Assembly: GCF_900109165.1 (NCBI RefSeq)
Contig: NZ_FNZF01000002.1
Span: 434,001-498,000, forward strand
DNA length: 64,000 nt
Reading direction: 5' to 3'
DNA from: Bhargavaea ginsengi
GTDB lineage: Bacteria > Bacillota > Bacilli > Bacillales_A > Planococcaceae
Notes under the pieces: model-generated
Told to the model about the DNA's origin: nothing
What the model saw: only the letters and a program-made list of their open reading frames with translations
Databases searched by the model: none
Translations under genes and position numbers: made by a program
Shown here: one piece after another, positions 1 through 6,975 of the stretch
Layout: each line of letters opens with the position of its first letter
How positions within the stretch are numbered: the first letter of the stretch is position 1

Positions 1-251
1 GGCAGGGTGCCGTTCCGGGCGGTACCAAGAACAACCACGCCCATGTTGCAGACAGCATCACCTATCCGGCCGGGATGGACGAGACCGCCCAGTGGATCCT
101 GTGCGATGCCGTTACATCAGGCGGACTCCTTGCCGCTGTAGAGGGCAGCCAAGCTGAAGGCTTGCTTGATGACCTTCGCAAAAACGGAGTCGATGCCCAT
201 ATCATCGGTGAAGTGACTGAAGAAAACGCAGGCACCATCCGAGTCCTGTAA
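1..251 (+). CDS. selD: selenide, water dikinase SelD (C-terminal end, 5' truncated by window)
   Basis: The reading frame is open from base 3 to TAA at 249-251. It encodes the last ~82 residues of selenophosphate synthetase, which makes selenophosphate from selenide and ATP. The visible part holds the GGT-x-x-NH segment near the edge and a TSGGLL motif (normally DPQTSGGLL, here DAVTSGGLL) typical of the SelD C-terminal ATP-grasp-like domain. mnmH, whose product consumes selenophosphate, follows 25 bp downstream, which supports the assignment. The catalytic N-terminus lies outside the window, so I cannot say whether the catalytic residue is Cys or Sec. Confidence 0.85.
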   Translation, partial: QGAVPGGTKNNHAHVADSITYPAGMDETAQWILCDAVTSGGLLAAVEGSQAEGLLDDLRKNGVDAHIIGEVTEENAGTIRVL

Positions 252-276
252 GCCAACAAAAGGAAAGAGATGAATC

Positions 277-1359
277 ATGAAGCGAGAACTGACACTCGAC
301 GAACTGTTTAAACAACGAAAAAACAGCAATCATGCCCTCGTGGACGTACGATCTCCGAAGGAATACGCTGAAGGCACGATGCCCGGCGCCATCAATATCC
401 CGATTTTCGACAATGAGGAACGGGCGGAAGTGGGTACAATCTATAAGCAGGATGGACAACAGGCCGCAATGAAGCGCGGACTTGAGATCTTCTCCGCAAA
501 ACTGCCTGAGTTTGTTGAAGAATTCCGGAGCCTGAACCAGCCGTTCACCGTCTTTTGCTGGCGTGGAGGCATGAGAAGCAAAACAGCGGCAACGATGACG
601 GACCTGATGGGCCTGCGCGCAAGCAGACTGATCGGAGGCATACGCACATATCGCCAATGGGTAGTTTCAGAGCTTGAAAAAGCTGAATTCAGTCCCCCGC
701 TTATCGTACTGAACGGTTATACGGGCGGCGGCAAAACCGCGATTCTCCATCGCCTGGAAAGTGACGGGTTCCCCGTCATGGACCTGGAAGGGATGGCCGG
801 CCACAGGGGATCCATCTTCGGCGCGATCGGCCTGGAACCAAGCAATCAGAAAAAATTCGATGCCCTGCTGGTCGGTGGCATGAAAAACTTTGAAGACGCA
901 CCTTTCGTCATTATTGAGGGAGAAAGCAGAAGGATTGGCAAGGCCGTACTCCCTGAATTCTTCGATCAGAAAAAGAACGAAGGCATCCACCTTTTCCTAC
1001 GTCTTCCGATTGAGGAAAGGGTACAGAATATCCTGAATGATTATGACACGGAAGCCTATCCCGAGAAATTTCTTGAAGCATTCTCAAAAATCGAACGCAG
1101 GATCCATACGCCAATTGCCAAAGAGATCAGAAACCATCTTGAGGAAAACCGGTTCAGGGACGCGTTCAGGCTTTTGCTGGAATTTTATTACGACCCGCGC
1201 TACGAGCATTCCGCAGGACTGGATGAAAACGATGAACGCCAAATCTTTATCGATGCCGACAATATGGAAGACGCCTACCGGAAAGTCCGGCAGCAGATCC
1301 AACGCATCGGAAGAAAACTTGCAGCCGGGGAAGCCGCGGCGGGACAAGACCATAAATAA
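277..1359 (+). CDS. mnmH: tRNA 2-selenouridine(34) synthase MnmH (SelU/YbbB)
   Basis: This 360-residue protein replaces the sulfur of 2-thiouridine-34 with selenium in tRNAs for Lys, Glu and Gln. It works through a geranylated intermediate and uses selenophosphate. An N-terminal rhodanese domain (about 1-130) carries the catalytic Cys94 in the context FCWRGGMRS. A P-loop, GYTGGGKT at 147-154, follows at the start of the C-terminal nucleotide-binding domain. Length matches the family (about 360). The ATG has a GGAAAGAGA site 6-8 nt upstream. It lies 25 bp after selD and forms a two-gene selenium unit closed by a terminator. Confidence 0.93.
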   Translation: MKRELTLDELFKQRKNSNHALVDVRSPKEYAEGTMPGAINIPIFDNEERAEVGTIYKQDGQQAAMKRGLEIFSAKLPEFVEEFRSLNQPFTVFCWRGGMRSKTAATMTDLMGLRASRLIGGIRTYRQWVVSELEKAEFSPPLIVLNGYTGGGKTAILHRLESDGFPVMDLEGMAGHRGSIFGAIGLEPSNQKKFDALLVGGMKNFEDAPFVIIEGESRRIGKAVLPEFFDQKKNEGIHLFLRLPIEERVQNILNDYDTEAYPEKFLEAFSKIERRIHTPIAKEIRNHLEENRFRDAFRLLLEFYYDPRYEHSAGLDENDERQIFIDADNMEDAYRKVRQQIQRIGRKLAAGEAAAGQDHK

Positions 1360-1363
1360 AATT

Positions 1364-1405
1364 AAAAGCAGGCGGGGAAACCTCAAGGACTCCCCCCTGC
1401 TTTTT
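1364..1405 (+). terminator. intrinsic terminator after mnmH
   Basis: AGCAGG/GGGG arms at 1368-1377 pair with CCCC/CCTGCT at 1392-1401, followed by TTTTT. This ends the selD-mnmH unit. Confidence 0.75.
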
Positions 1406-1523
1406 ATCTTGCTTGCCAACAGGAATAGCAGGTATGCAGCAAGCCGGTCTGATCAGTTTTTCGTTCATCGCTTTATTTTATCATTCAGCTCTATAATCTC
1501 ATCGTTCGCGTATGACTGCCGGA

Positions 1524-1586
1524 CGAATGACGAGATTGACGTCATGAATGATGAAACTTCCACCTCGAATGACGAAACTGAACCGC
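1524..1586 (+). repeat. three 21-bp direct repeats (iteron-like) upstream of fetAB
   Basis: The motif (C/T)GAATGA(C/T)GA begins at 1524, 1545 and 1566, exactly 21 bp apart. Copies 2 and 3 continue with AACT. They lie 62-130 bp upstream of the fetA -10 candidate. A TGACGTCA palindrome occupies 1538-1545. The rest of the 326-bp gap between mnmH and fetA holds the mnmH terminator and promoter-like sequence only. Confidence 0.45.
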
Positions 1587-1624
1587 AAAGACGCTCCATT
1601 TCCCTTCCGGTTGTATCGTTTTGT

Positions 1625-1653
1625 TTCTCATAGGTTTTATGCTACATTATAAT
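1625..1653 (+). promoter_or_regulatory. candidate fetAB promoter
   Basis: A perfect TATAAT lies at 1648-1653. The -35 is weak (TTCTCA at 1625-1630, 17-bp spacer; a better TTGTTT at 1621 would leave a 21-bp spacer). This fits an activated promoter. It is 33 bp upstream of the fetA start. Confidence 0.45.
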
Positions 1654-1685
1654 TATTCTAATTTAGTTTCCGGGAGCGATGCCAA

Positions 1686-2414
1686 GTGACTATTTACGAA
1701 CCCGCCATCCATTTCATGGATGTCCGATATTCCATTGACAACAAGCCTATTGTCGGCCCGATTACGGGGTCATTCCCCTCCGGCCGGATCACCACATTGG
1801 TCGGACCTTCCGGAGCCGGAAAAACAACCGTCCTCAAACTATGCAATGGACTGCTGTCTCCAGATTCCGGAGAAATCCTGATCGATGGTCAGTCAGCGAC
1901 CACCTTCGAGCCGACTGATCTCCGGAGAAAGGTCGGGATGGCCCTTCAGGATGCTCCGATGGTCAACGGGACTGTCTATGATAACCTGGCCCTCCCGCTC
2001 CGGCTTCAAAAAAAAGAACTCCCGGAGCCGGATGCCATATCATGGCTCGAGGATGTTGGCCTATCCGGAGACTATCTCCATAAAAAAGCTTCCGAGCTTT
2101 CGGGCGGTCAACGCCAAAAAGTCTCCATCGCCAGGACGCTCATCAACCGGTCTGACATTTTACTGATGGATGAAATCACATCTGCACTGGACAAGGCATC
2201 CAGGCGCGAAATCGAATCGCTCATCACACGCATCAATCAAAAGTACGGTACGACAATCATCTGGATTACACACAATCTTGAACAGGCCATCTCCATCGGC
2301 GACTACACTTGGGTGCTGATTTCCGGTGAGCTGATTGAAACCGGTGACAGCCACATCCTTGAAGACCCGGCAGATGAACGGGTCCGGCGGTTTGTTAAGG
2401 GGGAACTGCAATGA
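1686..2414 (+). CDS. fetA: ABC transporter ATP-binding protein, FetA/YjkB type
   Basis: This 242-residue ATPase is the partner of a UPF0014 permease. In Escherichia coli the FetAB pair exports iron and protects against oxidative stress; Bacillus YjkB/YjkA are homologous. Walker A GPSGAGKT is at 40-47, the ABC signature LSGGQ at 138-142, and Walker B ILLMDE at about 158-163. The start is GTG, 9 nt after a GGGAG site, and gives the usual N-terminus. The 3' end overlaps fetB by 4 bp (ATGA), so the two are translationally coupled. Substrate assignment to iron rests on the family only. Confidence 0.85.
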   Translation: MTIYEPAIHFMDVRYSIDNKPIVGPITGSFPSGRITTLVGPSGAGKTTVLKLCNGLLSPDSGEILIDGQSATTFEPTDLRRKVGMALQDAPMVNGTVYDNLALPLRLQKKELPEPDAISWLEDVGLSGDYLHKKASELSGGQRQKVSIARTLINRSDILLMDEITSALDKASRREIESLITRINQKYGTTIIWITHNLEQAISIGDYTWVLISGELIETGDSHILEDPADERVRRFVKGELQ

Positions 2415-3169
2415 GTCCGCTTGCCCTCTTTCTCACACTCATCTTCGTTCTCATTCCCCTGGTTCTGTCAAAAACCTTAAACCTCGGGCTGGAGAGAGAT
2501 ACTATTATTGCGACCGTCCGGTCGATTACCCAATTGTTTGCGGTTGGGTATATTCTGAAGTTTGTCTTCGACTCTGACGGTTACCTGTACATTCTGCTGA
2601 TGATCGCTCTCATGATTTTTGCAGCAGTGCACAATGCTTCGAAGAAAGGCAAGGCCATTCCCGGCATCCTTTGGAAAATTACCGTCACCATTGTCGTCGT
2701 GGAACTGCTGACACAAGCAATCCTGCTTGGCTTCGGAATCGTACCGGCTACGGCACAGTACATCATACCGATCAGCGGGATGGTCGTCGGAAATTCAATG
2801 GTGCTCTCCATTCTTTTCCTGAACCGCTTCACAGCGGAGCTTGAAGCCAACCAGAACCGGACTGAGCTGATTTTATCCCTGGGCGGGACGCCCAAACAGG
2901 CAGTCCATACACAGCTGACAGATTCCATCAAAGCCAGTACGATTCCGACCATTGAAAGCCAAAAGACGATGGGTCTGGTTCAGCTGCCGGGCATGATGAG
3001 CGGTCAGATCATCGCAGGCGCCGACCCGGTACAGGCGGTACAGTTCCAACTGCTGATTTTGTTCCTGCTTTTGACGACCGCAGTCGTTTCAAGCATCCTG
3101 CTCGGGTTCTTGTCCTATCCTTCCCTTTTCAATGAACGGATGCAGCTAATCCGCCAGAAAAACGACTGA
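2411..3169 (+). CDS. fetB: UPF0014 family permease, FetB/YjkA type
   Basis: This 252-residue membrane protein has about seven hydrophobic segments, starting with one at the extreme N-terminus. It belongs to UPF0014, the membrane half of FetAB. The conserved central stretch ISGMVVGNSM and the later MGLVQLPGMMSGQI are typical of the family. It overlaps fetA by 4 bp and is followed directly by a terminator, so fetAB is a complete two-gene operon. Likely role: metal (iron) export, by homology. Confidence 0.85.
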   Translation: MSPLALFLTLIFVLIPLVLSKTLNLGLERDTIIATVRSITQLFAVGYILKFVFDSDGYLYILLMIALMIFAAVHNASKKGKAIPGILWKITVTIVVVELLTQAILLGFGIVPATAQYIIPISGMVVGNSMVLSILFLNRFTAELEANQNRTELILSLGGTPKQAVHTQLTDSIKASTIPTIESQKTMGLVQLPGMMSGQIIAGADPVQAVQFQLLILFLLLTTAVVSSILLGFLSYPSLFNERMQLIRQKND

Positions 3170-3174
3170 CCATT

Positions 3175-3210
3175 CGCCCGCAGCACTTCCCCGTGCCTGC
3201 GGGCGTTCTT
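3175..3210 (+). terminator. intrinsic terminator of fetAB
   Basis: CGCCCGCAG (3175-3183) pairs with CTGCGGGCG (3197-3205), followed by TTCTT. Confidence 0.75.
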
Positions 3211-3291
3211 AATCTTTCCGGATTCCGAATGAAAAAGAGGATTTTCTCTATCCCGGACGAAACTTTGTCATGATGGAAATGGTTTTCTGCT

Positions 3292-3317
3292 GTGTGACAG
3301 GACATTAATACGGGAAT
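3292..3317 (+). promoter_or_regulatory. candidate sigma-B type promoter of the stress-protein gene
   Basis: GTGTGA (3292-3297; consensus GTTTAA), a 14-nt spacer, then GGGAAT (3312-3317; consensus GGGWAW) lie 49 bp upstream of a universal stress protein start. The match is partial in the -35 and good in the -10. Confidence 0.35.
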
Positions 3318-3365
3318 TGAGAGAATGACGAAGAGCGGATCAGAGAGATAGAGGAGGAGATTGTC

Positions 3366-3782
3366 ATGTATAAGCGGATACTTCTGGCCGTGGACGGATC
3401 CGATCATTCGCTTCGGGCCACAGGACAGGCGGCCGCTCTGGCAAAAGCGATGGATGGGGCGGTGGAAATCGCCTATGTCGCGGATTTTTCAAAATCAAAG
3501 AATGCTGTGCTTCACTCAAGGGGGCGCTCAGAATTGGATCTTCAAAGACGGAAGCAACTTCTGCCGGCTGAAGAATTGTTGAAGAGTGAGCAGGTGCCTT
3601 TTGAAGTGAATATCCTTCACGGCGACCCCGGGCCGGCCATCGTTTCCCATGCAAATGCCCATGCATTCGATCTGGTCATCATTGGCAGCCGTGGCTTGAA
3701 TCCTTTGCAGGAAATGATGCTGGGCAGCGTCAGTCACAAAGTATTGAAACGCACTGAATGCCCGGTCATGATCGTTAAGTAA
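3366..3782 (+). CDS. universal stress protein (UspA family)
   Basis: This 138-residue single-domain USP is cytoplasmic. The start is ATG with a GAGGAGGAG site 6 nt upstream. The ATP-binding signature G-x2-G-x9-G-S is present as GSRG at 107-110 and GS at 120-121, placing it with the ATP-binding class. An Asp10 in the N-terminal VDGSD motif is also typical. It is monocistronic, with a promoter candidate resembling sigma-B and a strong terminator. The exact physiological role cannot be read from sequence. Confidence 0.9.
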   Translation: MYKRILLAVDGSDHSLRATGQAAALAKAMDGAVEIAYVADFSKSKNAVLHSRGRSELDLQRRKQLLPAEELLKSEQVPFEVNILHGDPGPAIVSHANAHAFDLVIIGSRGLNPLQEMMLGSVSHKVLKRTECPVMIVK

Positions 3783-3801
3783 GTATCATTACCCCATAAT
3801 A

Positions 3802-3842
3802 AAAAAGGGAACTGCGAAAATGAATCCGCAGTTCCCTTTTTG
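3802..3842. terminator. bidirectional terminator
   Basis: AAAAAGGGAACTGCG and CGCAGTTCCCTTTTT arms (3802-3816 and 3827-3841) flank a short loop. It serves the USP gene on + and the small gene ending at 3853 on -. Confidence 0.85.
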
Positions 3843-3852
3843 CCGCGACCGA

Positions 3853-3954
3853 TCAGCGCCAGTTTTTCATGATTCCAAGACCGATGATGCCGATAAAAGC
3901 AACGATCGATACAATGATCAGAATCGGAAGTAAAGTATCTCCCAAGTAATTCAA
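3853..3954 (-). CDS. small single-TM membrane protein (33 aa)
   Basis: A 34-codon frame starts with TTG at 3954, 6 nt after a very strong AAGGAGGA site (3961-3968), and stops with TGA at 3853. The product has a short N-terminus (MNYLGDTLLP), a ~20-residue hydrophobic helix rich in Ile/Val/Gly, and a basic end (KNWR), so it is a one-pass membrane peptide. A bidirectional terminator follows. I do not recognise the family; the size would also suit a membrane-active peptide or a small regulatory subunit. Confidence 0.55.
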   Translation of the reverse strand: MNYLGDTLLPILIIVSIVAFIGIIGLGIMKNWR

Positions 3955-4092
3955 GGCAGTTCCTCCTTAACTCCAACTCAATAACTTTCATCCGGGCGTA
4001 ACCCTCATTCTTTATTGTACCCCATAGCCAGGTTTTGTGACAGATACTCTCTGCAAAATTTAAGTGCAGAGTTCATCAGGAAAGCCGATTTT

Positions 4093-4464
4093 TCACGATT
4101 CCGCCACTTCTTCATTGCCTGGCACAGGCGTCCCCTGATGGAATATCATTTTCCAGCGGCTGCCGTCAGATTTCCAGATCGAGCTGCGGTTGGCTGCATT
4201 TCCTGTTTCTTCATCCACTGTCCGGTAAACAGCCAATACGGCACGATCTCCGATTGTCTGTAAGCGAAATTGATCGATGCTTAGTCTGACGTTCCCGAGT
4301 GAGCCTGCCCTCATACAATCGTCCTTCGAAAAAGATCCGCCGGATTTGCCGAATTCGAAAAACGTTTCATCGAGCAACGGGCCAAAACGGTCCGGATCGC
4401 TCCTGACCTGATTGTCCAACAGGTCCATTTCAAGCTTTAGAATGTGTGCTGTCAACGCTTCCAA
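4093..4464 (-). CDS. DUF4440 / NTF2-like family protein
   Basis: This 123-residue protein matches the DUF4440 (SnoaL/NTF2-like) pattern: an N-terminal helix with LEMDLLD, then the segment DETFFEFGKSG, and a C-terminal strand ending WKMIFHQGTPVP. Such small cone-shaped folds often bind ligands or catalyse small rearrangements; no function is assigned. The start is TTG at 4464 with only a weak AAGGCGGG site, so the N-terminus is uncertain. It begins 27 bp after the stop of the carbonic-anhydrase-like gene and could be co-transcribed with it. Confidence 0.7.
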   Translation of the reverse strand: MEALTAHILKLEMDLLDNQVRSDPDRFGPLLDETFFEFGKSGGSFSKDDCMRAGSLGNVRLSIDQFRLQTIGDRAVLAVYRTVDEETGNAANRSSIWKSDGSRWKMIFHQGTPVPGNEEVAES

Positions 4465-4491
4465 TTCCGATAACCCGCCTTTATGCTGATT

Positions 4492-4902
4492 TCAAGCTTC
4501 CACAGGATTATCGGTTTTGATGCAGACAATCTCGACTTCCCACTTGTCATTGATATATAGGCCTACAATTTCCTTGAATCCGAGGTTCCAGGACTGGATA
4601 AGCTCCACTGAATCCAGTATTTTCCCTTTTTTCTTTTCGGCACTGACCGGATATCCGGCACAATCATAATGGCCGGCAATGGCAATATACTTAGAAGCGT
4701 GTCTGTCCGTCGATACGCGCACACGGTCGTAGATATTCTTGATGATTTCCGTATTGTCGCTCCGGAGCAGCTTATTGGGTCCGGCTTCGGTGATCATATC
4801 CACATAAAGCGCATTATAGCGCTGTTTCATCCAATTCATAACCGGTTCCTGGACGCGACCATCCATACAGTTGATTGCTGTTACAAATTCATTCTTTTCC
4901 AT
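4492..4902 (-). CDS. short beta-carbonic-anhydrase-like protein
   Basis: This 136-residue protein keeps the zinc-site signature of beta carbonic anhydrases. C-x-D-x-R is at Cys12, Asp14 and Arg16, and H-x-x-C at His78 and Cys81. It is clearly shorter than the usual 180-220 residues and lacks much of the C-terminal region. The ATG follows a GGGGGG ribosome site. Hydration of CO2 is possible from the ligands, but the truncated fold leaves activity open. The gene has a long leader with a predicted nested hairpin right at the transcript 5' end. Confidence 0.65.
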   Translation of the reverse strand: MEKNEFVTAINCMDGRVQEPVMNWMKQRYNALYVDMITEAGPNKLLRSDNTEIIKNIYDRVRVSTDRHASKYIAIAGHYDCAGYPVSAEKKKGKILDSVELIQSWNLGFKEIVGLYINDKWEVEIVCIKTDNPVEA

Positions 4903-5046
4903 GACATTCCCCCCGTTTCCGGACCGCCCATAGGGTCGCGATCCAAATCAATCTTCAAAAGCTATTTACAGAATATCAATATCCCGCCACAAGATGCGAA
5001 TTTTTTCGATTCTTGTCGAAATTCGTTCTTAAGTCATGGTTCTCCG

Positions 5047-5095
5047 GAACGGGAATTCGAACCGGATTAGACCGCGTGCGCGGTAATCACCGTTC
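5047..5095 (-). ncRNA. predicted structured 5' leader of the carbonic-anhydrase-like gene
   Basis: On the minus strand, GAACGG/CCGTTC (5090-5095 with 5047-5052) encloses a second hairpin. That hairpin has GATT-ACCGC/GCGGT-AATC arms (5079-5088 with 5065-5075) around GCAC, with a 2-nt bulge. A 12-nt unpaired stretch lies on the 3' side. It would sit at the first bases of the transcript from the -10 at 5106-5111, about 145 nt before the start codon. I do not recognise it as a known riboswitch. Confidence 0.35.
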
Positions 5096-5105
5096 GGTTG
5101 TAGCG

Positions 5106-5111
5106 ATTATA
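5106..5111 (-). promoter_or_regulatory. candidate -10 box of the carbonic-anhydrase-like gene
   Basis: Perfect TATAAT on the minus strand, preceded by TG. No convincing -35 is seen at 16-18 bp. Confidence 0.4.
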
Positions 5112-5138
5112 CATGATTCCCATTGCCGCGTCTCTAAA

Positions 5139-5174
5139 GAAAAAAAAGGATGCCGGCATTGGCATCCTTTTTTG
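5139..5174. terminator. terminator of the marR-MFS unit
   Basis: GGATGCC and GGCATCC arms flank GGCATT, with A and T runs on either side. It lies just after the MFS stop codon on the minus strand. Confidence 0.85.
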
Positions 5175-5176
5175 CA

Positions 5177-6364
5177 TTATGCAGTGTTTCTTTCCCGATG
5201 TTCCCGAACTCCATACAAAGCGACGTACAACAGAACTGCGAACAGGACAACTCCGGCCAAGAGCTTAAAGATCCCGTCATAACCGACGTGCGGCACAAGG
5301 CTACCTAGGATGTAGGGGCCAAAGCCCACACCGAAGTCGAGAAAGATGAAGAACGTTGAGGTTGCAAGACCCATCTTATGAGGGTCTGCGACCTTAACCG
5401 ACAGTGCCTGTGCGCTTGATTGGAAGTTGCCAAAACCAAGCCCGATCAGTACACCCGCCCCAAGAAGCATGGCCCCGGTGGATGATTCACTCAGCAGTAC
5501 CAGCCCGCCGGCGAAAAGAAAGAGTGCCGGCATGACTACAATATTGCCGCCCTTCAGATCAAGCAATTTGCCGGTAAATGGCCTTGAAAGCAGAACCGTA
5601 ATCGCATAAACGAGGAAGAAGAAGCTTGATGCGGTCACCAGATTCACTTCTTCTGCGTAAAACATGATAAAGCTCAGCACCCCGCCATAGGCAATTGCCA
5701 CAAAGAGTGTGACAATACCGATCGGAAGCGCATTTTTTTCCATGAAGGACCATACGCTGAAGCTTTCTTTTTCCTTCTGTGAATGGACAGAATCCAAATC
5801 CTCATCCGCCTTGATTGTAATGGCCAGTACAAATGAGGCAAGAGCCAGGATCGTACAGAAAAGGAAGAGCATCGAAAATGGCAGATGCTTTGCAAGCAAG
5901 ATTCCAAGGAACGGCCCCAATGCAGCGCCTAGTACGCCGCTAAGGCTATAATACCCGATCCCCTCCCCCCTGCGGTCCGGAGGCAGCACGCGGGCAACGA
6001 TCGATCCCGTAGCAGTAGATCCGACCCCCATCCCCATACCGTGGATAAAACGGATCAGCAGAAGGAGCGGCAGATTAAAGGCCAGGAAGTAAGTAGCGCC
6101 GGATACAACATACAGCAGTGTTCCGGCCACAAGGACCTTTTTATTGCCGATTCTTTCGACAAGCGGCCCGGCAATAAAACGTGCCATGAGCGCACCGATG
6201 ATATAGGAACCGGAAACAAGTCCTGCAGTGCCGGCATTTGCCTGGAACCTGTCAGCCGCAAATGGCCCGATCGTCACCATCAGCAAATACATGACGATAA
6301 TCAGGAAGAAGTTAATAAGTGAAGCGAAAATAAAATCTTTCGTCCAAAGCTTGTGAGTCTGCAT
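5177..6364 (-). CDS. MFS transporter (drug/metabolite exporter type)
   Basis: This is a 12-helix major facilitator of 395 residues. The cytoplasmic loop 2-3 motif appears as GPLVERIGNKKVL, and helix 5 has a GPFLG segment usual in exporters of the DHA1 group. Two starts are possible. ATG at 6376 lacks a ribosome site; ATG at 6364 has GAGGTT 6 nt upstream and is chosen. A MarR regulator precedes it on the same strand, so it is probably a ligand-induced efflux pump. Substrate unknown. Confidence 0.85.
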   Translation of the reverse strand: MQTHKLWTKDFIFASLINFFLIIVMYLLMVTIGPFAADRFQANAGTAGLVSGSYIIGALMARFIAGPLVERIGNKKVLVAGTLLYVVSGATYFLAFNLPLLLLIRFIHGMGMGVGSTATGSIVARVLPPDRRGEGIGYYSLSGVLGAALGPFLGILLAKHLPFSMLFLFCTILALASFVLAITIKADEDLDSVHSQKEKESFSVWSFMEKNALPIGIVTLFVAIAYGGVLSFIMFYAEEVNLVTASSFFFLVYAITVLLSRPFTGKLLDLKGGNIVVMPALFLFAGGLVLLSESSTGAMLLGAGVLIGLGFGNFQSSAQALSVKVADPHKMGLATSTFFIFLDFGVGFGPYILGSLVPHVGYDGIFKLLAGVVLFAVLLYVALYGVREHRERNTA

Positions 6365-6432
6365 ATACAACCTCATTCTGACTTATTGAGTAATGCCTAT
6401 AGAAATTCTCCAACCCAAAAAAGCGCCACACT

Positions 6433-6852
6433 CTACAAGCGGCGCTGCATCTCTGTGAAGCGTTCGGACATGGCGTTCTGTTCATGTTCCGGGATGTCCC
6501 CAATCACTTCCCGCTCCAGCTTTTCAATAATTGCTGACGCTCCGTTATAGACGTTGCGTCCATGATCAGTCAGCAGAATCTGTTTGGCTCTCCGGTCCTG
6601 CCCCTGCCTGGTTTCGATCAGGCCGATTTCCAGCAGCTGCTGAATCGTTCTGGAGACGCTCGGTTTTTCAACAAATTGCCGTGCAGCCAGCTCTGCAGGT
6701 GTCATCCCTTCCTGCTCGGCGATCAGACGGAGTGCCGACCATTGAGGCAGTGTCAATCCCACTTCCGAAAGCGCTTCTGAAGTTTTTTGAATGAACGGGC
6801 GATATAGATCGGTGAACCTCCTGAAAAACAATTGATGCGATTTCAGATTCAT
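6433..6852 (-). CDS. MarR family transcriptional regulator
   Basis: This 139-residue winged-helix repressor has the family layout. A dimerisation helix comes first, then an HTH at about 45-75 (TPAELAARQFVEKPSVSRTI), and a wing containing ETRQGQDRRAKQILLT with the conserved DxR. The ATG has a GGAGG site. It is upstream of, and co-oriented with, the MFS gene. A 23-bp inverted repeat immediately upstream of its start suggests autoregulation. Ligand unknown. Confidence 0.9.
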   Translation of the reverse strand: MNLKSHQLFFRRFTDLYRPFIQKTSEALSEVGLTLPQWSALRLIAEQEGMTPAELAARQFVEKPSVSRTIQQLLEIGLIETRQGQDRRAKQILLTDHGRNVYNGASAIIEKLEREVIGDIPEHEQNAMSERFTEMQRRL

Positions 6853-6873
6853 GGAATCCTCCGGAAATAAAAT

Positions 6874-6896
6874 ATTAGTTAGTTTAGCTAACTAAT
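6874..6896. promoter_or_regulatory. MarR operator (perfect 9-bp inverted repeat)
   Basis: ATTAGTTAG at 6874-6882 and CTAACTAAT at 6888-6896 are separated by TTTAG. It sits 21-44 bp upstream of the marR start, the usual place for an autorepressor site. Confidence 0.65.
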
Positions 6897-6946
6897 GATA
6901 TCATGTTCTTTTTCACCTTGTAAAGTAAACTCCCCATCATAGAAAG

Positions 6947-6975
6947 ACAGCTGATGATCATTTGCCATCAGCTGT
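6947..6975. terminator. hairpin overlapping the stop of the 90-aa gene
   Basis: ACAGCTGATG and CATCAGCTGT arms enclose a 9-nt loop. The T tract on the minus strand is poor (CTTTCT), so termination may be partial. Confidence 0.45.

Noticed and set aside
1520-1633. Peptide with NDE heptad repeats encoded by the 21-bp repeats
   Set aside because: The frame has no start with a ribosome site and only continues from an unrelated frame of mnmH; DNA iterons are a better reading.
5037-5070. tRNA-like 3' half on the minus strand (GGTTCGAATTCCCG with an upstream variable-arm-like hairpin and ACCA)
   Set aside because: The T-stem does not pair, no 5' acceptor partner or anticodon arm is found, and the region is better explained as a leader hairpin.
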